A DNA stretch of 64,000 nucleotides from CADEED01 sp020442965 (lineage in GTDB: Bacteria > Pseudomonadota > Gammaproteobacteria > Steroidobacterales > Steroidobacteraceae): contig JAWLAH010000003.1 in NCBI GenBank assembly GCA_041395525.1, positions 247,947 to 311,946 of the forward strand, read 5' to 3'. Made by a program: the position numbers and the translations under genes. The notes under the pieces are model-generated. The model was not told the DNA's origin, did no database searches, and saw nothing but the letters and a program-made list of their open reading frames with translations. Positions 51,194 to 59,190 of the stretch are shown in pieces; within the stretch, counting starts at the first letter, position 1; each line of letters starts with the position of its first letter.

Positions 51194-51208
51194 GGGCACC
51201 ATTGCTGC
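51194..51208 (+). promoter_or_regulatory. Candidate sigma-54 (-24/-12) promoter for the PEP-CTERM gene
   Basis: GGGCAC-CATTG-CTGC fits the TGGCAC-N5-TTGC pattern with correct GG-N10-GC spacing and two mismatches. It lies about 110 bases upstream of the PEP-CTERM start. Sigma-54 with the PrsK/PrsR pair is known to drive PEP-CTERM genes in some exosortase A bacteria, which makes the match more plausible. The surrounding 240-base gap is more AT-rich than its neighbours. Confidence 0.4.
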
Positions 51209-51316
51209 CACGAGACAACCGATTGGCCGCCCAGTGAGGACAACAGGTCCGATCGGGTGCAACTAGGTCAGCCGAAGTTTTCGGCACTTGAATTTGGACT
51301 ATCAAAGGGACTCACA

Positions 51317-51832
51317 ATGCGTAAATTTCTGGCTTTAGCGGTTTTGCTGGTTGCTGCGCCGATGGCGTCGCAAGCTGCGCCGCTCGCTCTCAACAGCGGT
51401 TGGCAGGGCTTTGACTGGTCTGGCTACGTAGCCGCACCGTTCGATCGTACGTTCGAGTTTACCGTTGCGGCTGGCGAGACCGCCGCATTGCGTGTAACGG
51501 ACGCGTTTCTGTCGGGCGATCAGTTCTTGATATACAACTACAATCCGATCTTTGGAACGCTCGGCCTAACGAGTAGCCCGACGTCGTTCGGTGACAGCAC
51601 GACCAGCTACGACGTCGCGTTTGCCGACTCGCGTTGGAGCAGTGGACAGTGGCTGCTCGGCGCCGGCGCATACTCCATCCGTGGTCTGGCGACACTCTCG
51701 CCATTCGGTGGCGGCGCAGGTGCGTTACGCGTCGACCGCATTTCGGTATCGGAACCCTCAGCGCTGGTCCTGATCATGCTGGCCGGTTTTGCGGCGTTCT
51801 TCTTCATGCGTCGCAGCTCGGTGAAAAAGTAG
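51317..51832 (+). CDS. PEP-CTERM sorting domain protein
   Basis: A 171-residue secreted protein with a signal peptide (MRKFLALAVLLVAAPMASQA), a beta-rich middle with little similarity to known domains, and a C-terminal tripartite sorting signal: the variant motif SEPSAL, a hydrophobic helix (VLIMLAGFAAFFF) and the basic tail MRRSSVKK. This is recognised and cleaved by exosortase A, whose gene is at 62.5 kb. The motif has Ser where the canonical one has Val-Pro-Glu-Pro. A strong terminator follows, so it forms its own transcription unit. Confidence 0.9.
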   Translation: MRKFLALAVLLVAAPMASQAAPLALNSGWQGFDWSGYVAAPFDRTFEFTVAAGETAALRVTDAFLSGDQFLIYNYNPIFGTLGLTSSPTSFGDSTTSYDVAFADSRWSSGQWLLGAGAYSIRGLATLSPFGGGAGALRVDRISVSEPSALVLIMLAGFAAFFFMRRSSVKK

Positions 51833-51884
51833 CGTTCGGCTGCCACCCGTGCACTAACCTATCGCGCGTGGTTGCGCGTTGGGA

Positions 51885-51912
51885 CAAAAGACCCGCGAAA
51901 GCGGGTCTTTTG
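51885..51912 (+). terminator. Intrinsic terminator after the PEP-CTERM gene
   Basis: CAAAAGACCCGC and GCGGGTCTTTTG pair perfectly over 12 bases around a GAAA tetraloop, and the stem ends with a T-run. This is a textbook Rho-independent terminator, 53 bases after the gene, and can work in both directions. It is the clearest terminator in the window. Confidence 0.9.
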
Positions 51913-51994
51913 CTTTCTGCAGCCTGAGAACAGCCCGAATGGCCCGAGCGGTCCATAATCCCTGTTGATCGTCACTTGAGCTTCGTCCCTAAGC

Positions 51995-53482
51995 ATGCTG
52001 TTCACGACCGCCGTTTTCGCCTTCCTGTACCTGCCTGTCGTCCTGTTGGGCTTCTACTGGATCGGCAAGCGCTCAACGAGGGGCGCTGCGGCCTGGCTGT
52101 TCGCGGCATCGCTGTTCTTCTACGGCTACTGGATGCCTCAGTATGTCCTGCTGCTGCTTGGATCGATCGTCGCCAATTTCTTCTTCGGCAGTCGGATCGC
52201 AGCGGCGCGAGCGAATTCCGACGCGGGGCGCAAGCTCTCGCGGGACTGGCTCGCACTCGGTGTATTTTTCAATCTGGCACTGCTGGGCTACTTCAAATAC
52301 GCCGATTTTTTCATCGCGAATCTAAACGCACTGCTGCAGACGGACTTTGCGCAACCGGGCGTGATCCTGCCGATCGGTATCTCGTTCTTCACGTTTACCC
52401 AGATCGCGTTTCTCGCCGATGCCCATCAGAAGGGCGTGCGCGAATACCAGCCGACACACTACGGATTGTTCGTAACATATTTCCCGCACCTGGTCGCGGG
52501 CCCCGTTCTGCATCACGCGCAGATGATGCCGCAGTTTGCGCAGCGTGAGACCTACCAACTACAGCACGGGAATTTTGCGGCGGGGCTCGCGATCCTGTGC
52601 ATTGGCTTGTTCAAGAAAATCGTCGTGGCAGACGGCATGGCGCCCTACGCCGATGCTGCCTTCGGTGGCGCCGACGCCTTGGCGAACCTTACCGTTCTCG
52701 AAGCCTGGATCGGTGCGCTCAGTTACACGTTCCAGTTGTACTTCGACTTCTCCGGCTATTCCGACATGGCGGTAGGGCTGTCGTGGATGCTGAACATCCG
52801 GTTGCCCTACAACTTCAATTCTCCATATCGTGCCACTAACATCTCGGACTTTTGGCGACGCTGGCATATTACGCTGTCGAATTTTCTCCGCGACTACCTG
52901 TACATCCCCCTAGGAGGTAACCGCCGCGGACCCTCGCGCCGTTACGTCAATCTCGCGATTACGATGGTGCTCGGTGGCCTTTGGCACGGTGCCAACTGGA
53001 CATTCGTGATCTGGGGCGCCCTGCACGGGGCGTACCTTGGGATTCACCACGCCTTCCGGGCGGCACTGCCGAGCGGACTGGCGGGACCGCTGGCCCGCCG
53101 TGTCGGACGTTTTGTCGCCTGGTTGCTGACCTTTGCAGCGGTGGTACTCGCGTGGGTCTTCTTCCGGGCGGAGTCGATCAAGGGCGCCTGGCTCATGCTT
53201 GAGCGCATGATCGGGCAGGGTGTGCGGCACACTGAGCCGCTGATCCTCGCCAATGCCGGTCTCAGTCTGACGCGTGGTCTGGTGGCCTGCATTTTTCTGA
53301 CGGCCGTCACAGCTTTGCTACCTAACAGTAATCGCATTGGCGAGCAGATCCGCGCGGGCTGTACAATGAGCCGGTCAGTTTCGGGCTTTACGGTCGGCTT
53401 TGCCGCACTCCTCACCATCCTTCTGATAATCGTGAACGAATCACGGGACTCGATCAGTGCCTTCATCTACTTCAACTTCTAG
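51995..53482 (+). CDS. MBOAT family O-acyltransferase (AlgI-like)
   Basis: The 495-residue polytopic protein matches AlgI/DltB-type acyltransferases, which move acyl groups across the inner membrane to decorate polysaccharides. Marks are QLYFDFSGYSDMAVGLS, NFNSPYRATNISDFWRRWHITLSNFLRDYLYIPLGGN (read as successive motifs) and the catalytic His in GGLWHGANWTFVIWG. The partner gene immediately downstream overlaps by 26 bases and encodes an anchored SGNH protein, the common AlgI-AlgJ/AlgX pattern. Confidence 0.94.
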   Translation: MLFTTAVFAFLYLPVVLLGFYWIGKRSTRGAAAWLFAASLFFYGYWMPQYVLLLLGSIVANFFFGSRIAAARANSDAGRKLSRDWLALGVFFNLALLGYFKYADFFIANLNALLQTDFAQPGVILPIGISFFTFTQIAFLADAHQKGVREYQPTHYGLFVTYFPHLVAGPVLHHAQMMPQFAQRETYQLQHGNFAAGLAILCIGLFKKIVVADGMAPYADAAFGGADALANLTVLEAWIGALSYTFQLYFDFSGYSDMAVGLSWMLNIRLPYNFNSPYRATNISDFWRRWHITLSNFLRDYLYIPLGGNRRGPSRRYVNLAITMVLGGLWHGANWTFVIWGALHGAYLGIHHAFRAALPSGLAGPLARRVGRFVAWLLTFAAVVLAWVFFRAESIKGAWLMLERMIGQGVRHTEPLILANAGLSLTRGLVACIFLTAVTALLPNSNRIGEQIRAGCTMSRSVSGFTVGFAALLTILLIIVNESRDSISAFIYFNF

Positions 53483-54548
53483 ACCCTTGAAGTGGTTCGG
53501 TTGGGTCCTGTTCGGTTCGCTCGCCGCTCTGGTAGTGCTCGAGATGATCATGCGGATACTGCCGGTATCGACCTCGACGGCTACGGGCTACTACGTTGAT
53601 CCACTGATACTCAGCTATCCAAAATATCACGAATTCACCGCGGCCACTGGCTGGACTCTTGCGAACGCACACGTCCATCGTGCCAACAACTATGGATTCG
53701 TTGCAGGCGTAGACTTCGCACGTGATCCGCGCTCCATCGGCTTGGTGGGCGACAGTTATATCGAAGCATCGATGCTCCCCGCCGAAGAACGCCTCGGCAC
53801 CCAACTGCAGCAACTGACCACGCCACGCAGAGTCTTCGAGTTAGGTGCACCCGGGACATCGGCCCTCGACTATGTCGAGCGCGTCCGGTTTGCGGCCGAA
53901 ACTTTCGGCACCCTCGACTTCGTGCTGTTCATGGAAAAGGGCGATCTCAAGCAGATGCTATGTGGCTCAGGCAACAACGCGGCACCGTGCCTCGATGCCG
54001 AAACCTTGCAAGAGCGCGTTGTGCGGCAGGAGCCACCAAGCGCTTTGAAGCTCATTCTGCGCAAATCGGCCTTGGGACAATATCTCTTCTCGCAACTGAA
54101 ACTCAATCCGTCGGCCTGGCTCGCCGGTTTGCTTACAACCGTGACCGGCGCTCCGGCACGCCCATCGAAATCATTCGATCTCGCAGGTCCCGAGGGACGT
54201 CAGCAACGCGCGCGCATGGCACAGTTGTTCGTTGGCAAGCTGACGTCATTACCGGTTCGATCGATCGTACTGGTGTTAGGGCCAGAGTGGGATGCCGTCT
54301 GGCGGCAGGCGTTACTCGATGCGACTCACGGTACGTCCCTCAAAGTGCTCGACGCCACCCCGCCGCTACAGCAATTTTCCGTAGCCACCCATCGCTCCAT
54401 CTACGTCTCACCGCAGGACAAGCATTTGAACGGCCGCGCACTGCACGTCGTCGCCGAGCTGGTTGCACCCGCCCTCGAAGCGCAGCGCGCTACCGACGGC
54501 GCTGCGAATAGCGGGCGATTTTGGCCGCGCTTCACCCCGGAGGTTTGA
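53457..54548 (+). CDS. Membrane-anchored SGNH/GDSL hydrolase-like protein, MBOAT partner
   Basis: The 363-residue protein has one N-terminal membrane segment (FGWVLFGSLAALVVLEMIM) and a periplasmic SGNH fold. The nucleophile motif is GLVGDSYIEAS near residue 100, and a catalytic Asp/His pair may be in SPQDKHLNG near residue 325. Such proteins take an acyl group from an MBOAT protein and transfer it to the glycan. It starts at GTG 53457 inside the acyltransferase gene, so translation is coupled. Confidence 0.83.
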   Translation: MPSSTSTSRPLKWFGWVLFGSLAALVVLEMIMRILPVSTSTATGYYVDPLILSYPKYHEFTAATGWTLANAHVHRANNYGFVAGVDFARDPRSIGLVGDSYIEASMLPAEERLGTQLQQLTTPRRVFELGAPGTSALDYVERVRFAAETFGTLDFVLFMEKGDLKQMLCGSGNNAAPCLDAETLQERVVRQEPPSALKLILRKSALGQYLFSQLKLNPSAWLAGLLTTVTGAPARPSKSFDLAGPEGRQQRARMAQLFVGKLTSLPVRSIVLVLGPEWDAVWRQALLDATHGTSLKVLDATPPLQQFSVATHRSIYVSPQDKHLNGRALHVVAELVAPALEAQRATDGAANSGRFWPRFTPEV

Positions 54549-54554
54549 GCGACG

Positions 54555-56531
54555 ATGTGCGGCGTCAGCGGAATCTACGCGCCGCGGTTCGCGCCGGTCG
54601 ATCGAGCCGCTGTCGTGCGGATGACGCGTACGCTCGTGCATCGTGGTCCTGATGAGGAAGGATTTCATTTCGCACTGGGTATCGGGCTGGGTCATCGCCG
54701 TCTCAGCATTGTCGATCTCGCGAGCGGGCAGCAGCCGCTCTGCAATGAGGATCGTACGATTTGGGTTGCCTTCAATGGCGAGATTTTCAATTACCTGGAG
54801 CTGCGTCGGGATCTGGTGGCTCGCGGCCATCAATTCAGTACCTCGAGCGATACCGAGACGATCGTCCACGCCTACGAACAGTTCGGTCTGCAGTTCGTCG
54901 AGCATCTGAACGGCCAGTTCGCGATCGCACTGTGGGACGAGCGCGCTCGCCGCCTACTGTTAGTGCGGGATCGGGTGGGTATCCGCCCGCTGTTCCATGC
55001 GACCTTGCCCTGCGGTGACCTGCTGTTTGCCTCGGAAATGAAAGCGCTGCTCGCCCACGGCGCACTCCAGGCCGAGCTCGACCCGGTTGGCCTCGCGCAG
55101 ACGGCGAGTTTCTGGGTCACCGTCCCACCACGAACGAGCTTCAAGGGTATCGAGGAGCTTGCACCGGGCAGCATGCTGATCGTTGACAATGAGGGTCGCC
55201 GAACGCTCAGTCAGTACTGGCGACATCGATTTCCGGATGCGAATGATTACGAAGATCGTCCGCTCGACTATTGGGTCGGCGAAACCCGTCAGTTGTTACA
55301 TGACGCCGTTACTCTGCAACTGCGCGCGGACGTGCCGGTCGCCAGCTATCTGAGTGGCGGACTCGATTCATCGATTATCAGCGCGCTCGTAAAGCGCTTC
55401 CACAAGACGGACCTGCGCACCTTTTCGGTTTCGTTCGCCGACGCGTCCTTCGATGAACGCGCCTATCAACAACGAATGGCGCACTACCTCGACACGCTGC
55501 ACACCGAGATCGATGTTGATGCCAGCGCGATTGGCGAACGGTTTTCGGACGTCGTGTGGCTGGCCGAACGACCACTGATGCGCACTGCGCCGGCGCCGTT
55601 GCTGTCCCTCGCTGGTCTCGTGCGTCGCAACGGCATCAAGGTCGTGCTGACGGGAGAGGGTGCCGACGAGGTATTCGGTGGCTACGACATCTTTCGTGAG
55701 GACAAGATTCGTCGCTTCTGGGCGCGTGAGGCCGGCTCGGCCTGGCGCCCGCTTGCGCTGTCAGGTCTCAATGAGTTCGTGCGTCGCGATGCCAAGATGG
55801 AACAGCTGTGGCGCGAGTTCTTCCGCAAAGGCCTCGAACAAGTCGCTGATCCGTTTTACTCACATCGCTTGCGCTGGGAAGGTGGTGCGGCGATGCGGCG
55901 CGCGTTCTCCGGCGAACTGCGCGCGCAGATGCCTGACGAGCCGCAGTTGCTCGAAGATCTGTCCGCCTATCTCGATCCCGATCGCGATCGATGGCATCCG
56001 AGCTGTCGCGCGCAGTATCTGGAGATGACGCTGTTCATGTCCTGCTACTTACTGAACTCACAGGGTGATCGCATGATGATGGGCGAGTCGGTCGAGGGGC
56101 GGGTTCCGTTCCTCGATCATCGCGTCATCGAGTTCGCCGCACGGATTCCGCCGCGTTACAAGATCCGCGGTCTCAACGAGAAATACGTACTGAAGCGCGC
56201 CTTTGCGGATCTGTTGCCCAGGGAGATCGTCGAGCGGCCGAAGAAGCCTTATAGTGCGCCTATCGTATCCTGCTTTCTGGCCGACAAGGACAACCTTGCC
56301 GCAGAACTTCTGCGTCGGCCAGCGCTCGAGGAGAGCGGCCTCTTCAATGCGGCCGGCGTCGATTCGCTCTTGCGGAAAGTGACTAACAAGGGTGTTGCCA
56401 GCGAGCGTGATGAAATGATAATAGCGACCGTGGCGTCTACTCAGCTGCTGAACCATCATTACATACGAGCCCGTAGTCCGCGACGCACGGTCGTCGCCGA
56501 CTGCACGGGTGAGCGAGTGGAGTTGACGTGA
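54555..56531 (+). CDS. Asparagine synthase-like glutamine amidotransferase
   Basis: A 658-residue class II amidotransferase. Cys2 (MCGVSG) is the glutaminase nucleophile, with HRGPDEEGFH, NGEIFNY and the SSDTETI loop. The synthetase domain has the PP-loop SYLSGGLDSSII and TGEGADEVFGGYD. It resembles AsnB, but amidotransferases of this type in exosortase or polysaccharide loci are thought to amidate sugars or carriers instead of making free asparagine. Its stop overlaps the ACP gene start, so the two products probably cooperate. Confidence 0.9.
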   Translation: MCGVSGIYAPRFAPVDRAAVVRMTRTLVHRGPDEEGFHFALGIGLGHRRLSIVDLASGQQPLCNEDRTIWVAFNGEIFNYLELRRDLVARGHQFSTSSDTETIVHAYEQFGLQFVEHLNGQFAIALWDERARRLLLVRDRVGIRPLFHATLPCGDLLFASEMKALLAHGALQAELDPVGLAQTASFWVTVPPRTSFKGIEELAPGSMLIVDNEGRRTLSQYWRHRFPDANDYEDRPLDYWVGETRQLLHDAVTLQLRADVPVASYLSGGLDSSIISALVKRFHKTDLRTFSVSFADASFDERAYQQRMAHYLDTLHTEIDVDASAIGERFSDVVWLAERPLMRTAPAPLLSLAGLVRRNGIKVVLTGEGADEVFGGYDIFREDKIRRFWAREAGSAWRPLALSGLNEFVRRDAKMEQLWREFFRKGLEQVADPFYSHRLRWEGGAAMRRAFSGELRAQMPDEPQLLEDLSAYLDPDRDRWHPSCRAQYLEMTLFMSCYLLNSQGDRMMMGESVEGRVPFLDHRVIEFAARIPPRYKIRGLNEKYVLKRAFADLLPREIVERPKKPYSAPIVSCFLADKDNLAAELLRRPALEESGLFNAAGVDSLLRKVTNKGVASERDEMIIATVASTQLLNHHYIRARSPRRTVVADCTGERVELT

Positions 56532-56791
56532 AGACGGATGCAGAAATTCGCGACACTATCCGGAAGTTCGTCATCGAGAATTTTCTGATGGGCGACGGCT
56601 CCGCCATGCCCGCGGACGATCAGTCATTTCTCGAGACCGGCACGATCGATTCCATAGGTGCGCTCGAGCTGGTGGAGTTTCTGGAGGGTGCGCTCGGCAT
56701 ACAAGTGAAAGACACCGATCTGGTGCGCGACAACCTTGACTCCGTCGACAATCTGGCGCGCTTCGTGGGCCGGCGCCTTGTCGGCGGTTGA
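56528..56791 (+). CDS. Acyl carrier protein
   Basis: The 87-residue protein has four-helix ACP features, with the phosphopantetheine serine at residue 42 in GTIDSIGALELVEFLE. It is acidic in helix II, as is usual. It starts at GTG 56528, overlapping the amidotransferase gene by four bases, and is followed by a six-base gap to the NAD-synthase-like gene. It is not the fatty-acid synthesis ACP by context (no fab genes) and is most likely loaded with an acyl or aminoacyl group for a polysaccharide tailoring step. Confidence 0.9.
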   Translation: MKTDAEIRDTIRKFVIENFLMGDGSAMPADDQSFLETGTIDSIGALELVEFLEGALGIQVKDTDLVRDNLDSVDNLARFVGRRLVGG

Positions 56792-56797
56792 AGCTCG

Positions 56798-57784
56798 GTG
56801 GCTAATACAATGGCCTTCTCGGCGGCAGTTCTAGCTCTCGATCCACAGGCCGAAGTGACGCGCATCGCGGCCGCGATTCGCACACAACTTCAGTCGCTGC
56901 GTCGGCGGGGAATCGTGCTCGGGTTGTCCGGCGGCATCGACAGCAGCGTTACGGCGGCATTGGCCGTCGAGGCTGTGGGCGCCAAGCGCGTTTTTGGCTT
57001 GTTCATGCCGGAAGCCGACTCTGATCCGGAATCGCTGTCGCTCGGTGAGCTGCTGGCTACGCAGCTTGGAATCGAATCCGTGCAACAGGATGTCGCGCCA
57101 GCGCTCGCGGCCTTGGGTTGTTATCAATTGCGCAATGCGGCGGTTGGCGCGGTTATTCCGGAATTCGCGGCCGATTGGAAGTTCAAGGTCGTCGCGCCAG
57201 GCTCGGATCATCAGGGATTGAGCTTCTTGTCGGTAGTAGCGCGGTCCCCGACCGGGCTGGAGGTCAGGCGACGCTTGCCGTTTGCGGCCTATCTGGAGAT
57301 CATTGCGGCCACTAACTACAAACAACGAGTCCGCAAGATGGTCGAATACATGCACGCCGATCGTCTGAACTACGCGGTAGCCGGAACACCGAACCGACTC
57401 GAGTACGACCAGGGATTCTTCGTCAAACAGGGTGACGGAGCGGCGGATCTGAAGCCGATCGCCCATCTATACAAGACACAGGTCTATCAACTAGCACAAT
57501 GGCTGGATATTCCGGCACCCATCCGCAGCCGTGCACCGACTACCGATACGTATTCGTTGCCGCAAGGTCAAGATGAGTTCTATTTCGGCTTGCCGTACGA
57601 CAAGCTCGATCTGTGCCTGTTCGGGCGCAACCACGGCGTGGCCGCCAGAGAGGTCGCTAGCGCGGCCGGCTTGACCGAGGAACAAGTCCTGCGCGCATAC
57701 GCTGATATAGACGCCAAGCGAGCATCGACACGCTATGGTCATCTTGCGCCCCTGCTGGTCGAAGAGATCGCCGATGTCGGATAA
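56798..57784 (+). CDS. NAD(+) synthase-like ATP pyrophosphatase (NadE family)
   Basis: A 328-residue protein with the PP-loop LGLSGGIDSSVTAAL near residue 43, GTPNRLEYDQGFFVKQGDGA, DLKPIAHLYKTQVYQLA and RAPTTDTYS, all typical of ammonia-dependent NAD synthetase. There is no glutaminase domain. Its place in an ACP/amidotransferase block is unusual for nadE; it could supply NAD, or be a paralogue that adenylates and amidates another carboxylate. Start is GTG 56798. Its end overlaps the next gene by 11 bases. Confidence 0.88.
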   Translation: MANTMAFSAAVLALDPQAEVTRIAAAIRTQLQSLRRRGIVLGLSGGIDSSVTAALAVEAVGAKRVFGLFMPEADSDPESLSLGELLATQLGIESVQQDVAPALAALGCYQLRNAAVGAVIPEFAADWKFKVVAPGSDHQGLSFLSVVARSPTGLEVRRRLPFAAYLEIIAATNYKQRVRKMVEYMHADRLNYAVAGTPNRLEYDQGFFVKQGDGAADLKPIAHLYKTQVYQLAQWLDIPAPIRSRAPTTDTYSLPQGQDEFYFGLPYDKLDLCLFGRNHGVAAREVASAAGLTEEQVLRAYADIDAKRASTRYGHLAPLLVEEIADVG

Positions 57785-58580
57785 GCTGGCACGCCCGTCG
57801 ATTCAGGAATACTGGGACGAGCGCTACCAGCAGCTCGATATCAATCGCTCCGGCCATCGGGATCTACCGCTGCGATTCAATACCTGGCTCTATCGCCGTA
57901 AGCGGGATTGTCTGCAGCGGCTGCTACGACGCGCGCAATTCTCGCTCGCCGGCAAGCGAGTACTCGAATTGGGCGTGGGCACCGGTGTCTACGTCGCCGA
58001 TTGGGTCCGCGGCGGGGCCCAGGTCACGGGAATCGATTTGAGTGCGCGGGCGGTGTCGGCTCTGCAGACGCGCTACCCGGAGCACCGCTTCGCGTGCGGG
58101 GACTTCAGCGACCCGGCGTTCGCCTCGCGGCTCGATCCACCCTTCGATCTTGTAACGGCAGCCGACGTGCTGTACTACCTCGCCGACGATGCGACGTGGT
58201 CGAGGACCTTACGTACGGTTGCGGAATCACTCAGCGCCGGCGGTTTGTTTCTGATCATCGAACAGTTCAGACACGGCGAGACCTGGGAGCGCGGTGTCAT
58301 CACGTGGCGAAACCTGCAAGCCTATACGGACACCCTGCATGCGACTGGTTTCGAGATCGTCGCCCGGGTTCCGGTTTTCTTCACCATGGTTCAGGTGTGT
58401 GACGAGGTTCCAGCGAGGCTCTGCCGTGTGCTCGACGCTGCTTGGGACTGGACGTATCCGTGGATGCAGCGATTGCCCGGTGTGATGGGGCCGCTGACGT
58501 ATGCGATAGATTCGACGCTGGGCTCTGTATTGGCCGAAGGCCCGAGCATGGAGGCCATGCTCTGCAGGTTAAGGAGATGA
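57774..58580 (+). CDS. Class I SAM-dependent methyltransferase
   Basis: A 268-residue Rossmann-fold methyltransferase: VLELGVGTGVYVADW (SAM motif I), VTGIDLS, and DLVTAADVLYYLADD. The C-terminal 60 residues are hydrophobic/aromatic with few family features. The start ATG at 57774 lies inside the NAD-synthase-like gene. The probable target is a sugar or acyl group in this locus, but sequence does not settle it. Confidence 0.87.
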   Translation: MSDKLARPSIQEYWDERYQQLDINRSGHRDLPLRFNTWLYRRKRDCLQRLLRRAQFSLAGKRVLELGVGTGVYVADWVRGGAQVTGIDLSARAVSALQTRYPEHRFACGDFSDPAFASRLDPPFDLVTAADVLYYLADDATWSRTLRTVAESLSAGGLFLIIEQFRHGETWERGVITWRNLQAYTDTLHATGFEIVARVPVFFTMVQVCDEVPARLCRVLDAAWDWTYPWMQRLPGVMGPLTYAIDSTLGSVLAEGPSMEAMLCRLRR

Positions 58581-58584
58581 CGTC

Positions 58585-59187
58585 GTGAGCATCAAGACGA
58601 AATACTGGAAAATGACGGACGACCTGCGCATGTTCCCCGGCTGGATACTGCGACACGTTCCGGGACACACTGGTATCTGGTTGCGCGCAAGATTTCTGCG
58701 ACGAGCTTTGGGCGGCGCCGGAGCCAACAACATATTTCACGAGAACGTGCGAATAGTTAGTCCGAAGAAGCTGCACATTGGCGATCACTGTAGTCTGGCC
58801 GCCGGCGTTTTCATCACGGCGGGCGGCGGTGTGACCATTGGCAACCACGTTGGCATGGGCCCGGACACGAAGATCTGGTCGGTGAATCATCGCTTCAGCG
58901 ACCCCGATACACCGTGGATGGGGCAAGGCTATGATCAGGAACCGGTTTTCATCGAGGATGATGTGTGGTTGGGTGCGAATGTCTTCGTCATGCCGGGTGT
59001 GCGGATCGGCCGAGGCGCGATCGTGTCGGCTGGCACCGTGTTGTCCAAAGCGGTGCCGGCCTACGCAATCGTGGCCGGCAATCCCGGCCGCGTAGTCGCG
59101 TGGCGTAAGGCGCCGGTCGGATCCGGTGCGGATTCCGTCCCGGCGCTGCGGCTGGCAACCGCGTCCGGAACCACGGATGCGCGCTAG
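58585..59187 (+). CDS. Hexapeptide-repeat (left-handed beta-helix) acyltransferase
   Basis: The 200-residue enzyme has hexapeptide repeats from about residue 50 (IGDHCSLAAGVFITAG, IGNHVGMGPDTKI, IEDDVWLGANVFVMPG, IGRGAIVSAGTVL) and the catalytic-region VNHRFSD His. It belongs to the WbbJ/maltose-acetyltransferase-like O-acetyltransferases acting on sugars in the cytoplasm. Start is GTG 58585. It ends three bases before the SGNH lipoprotein gene. Confidence 0.9.
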   Translation: MSIKTKYWKMTDDLRMFPGWILRHVPGHTGIWLRARFLRRALGGAGANNIFHENVRIVSPKKLHIGDHCSLAAGVFITAGGGVTIGNHVGMGPDTKIWSVNHRFSDPDTPWMGQGYDQEPVFIEDDVWLGANVFVMPGVRIGRGAIVSAGTVLSKAVPAYAIVAGNPGRVVAWRKAPVGSGADSVPALRLATASGTTDAR

Positions 59188-59190
59188 GCA

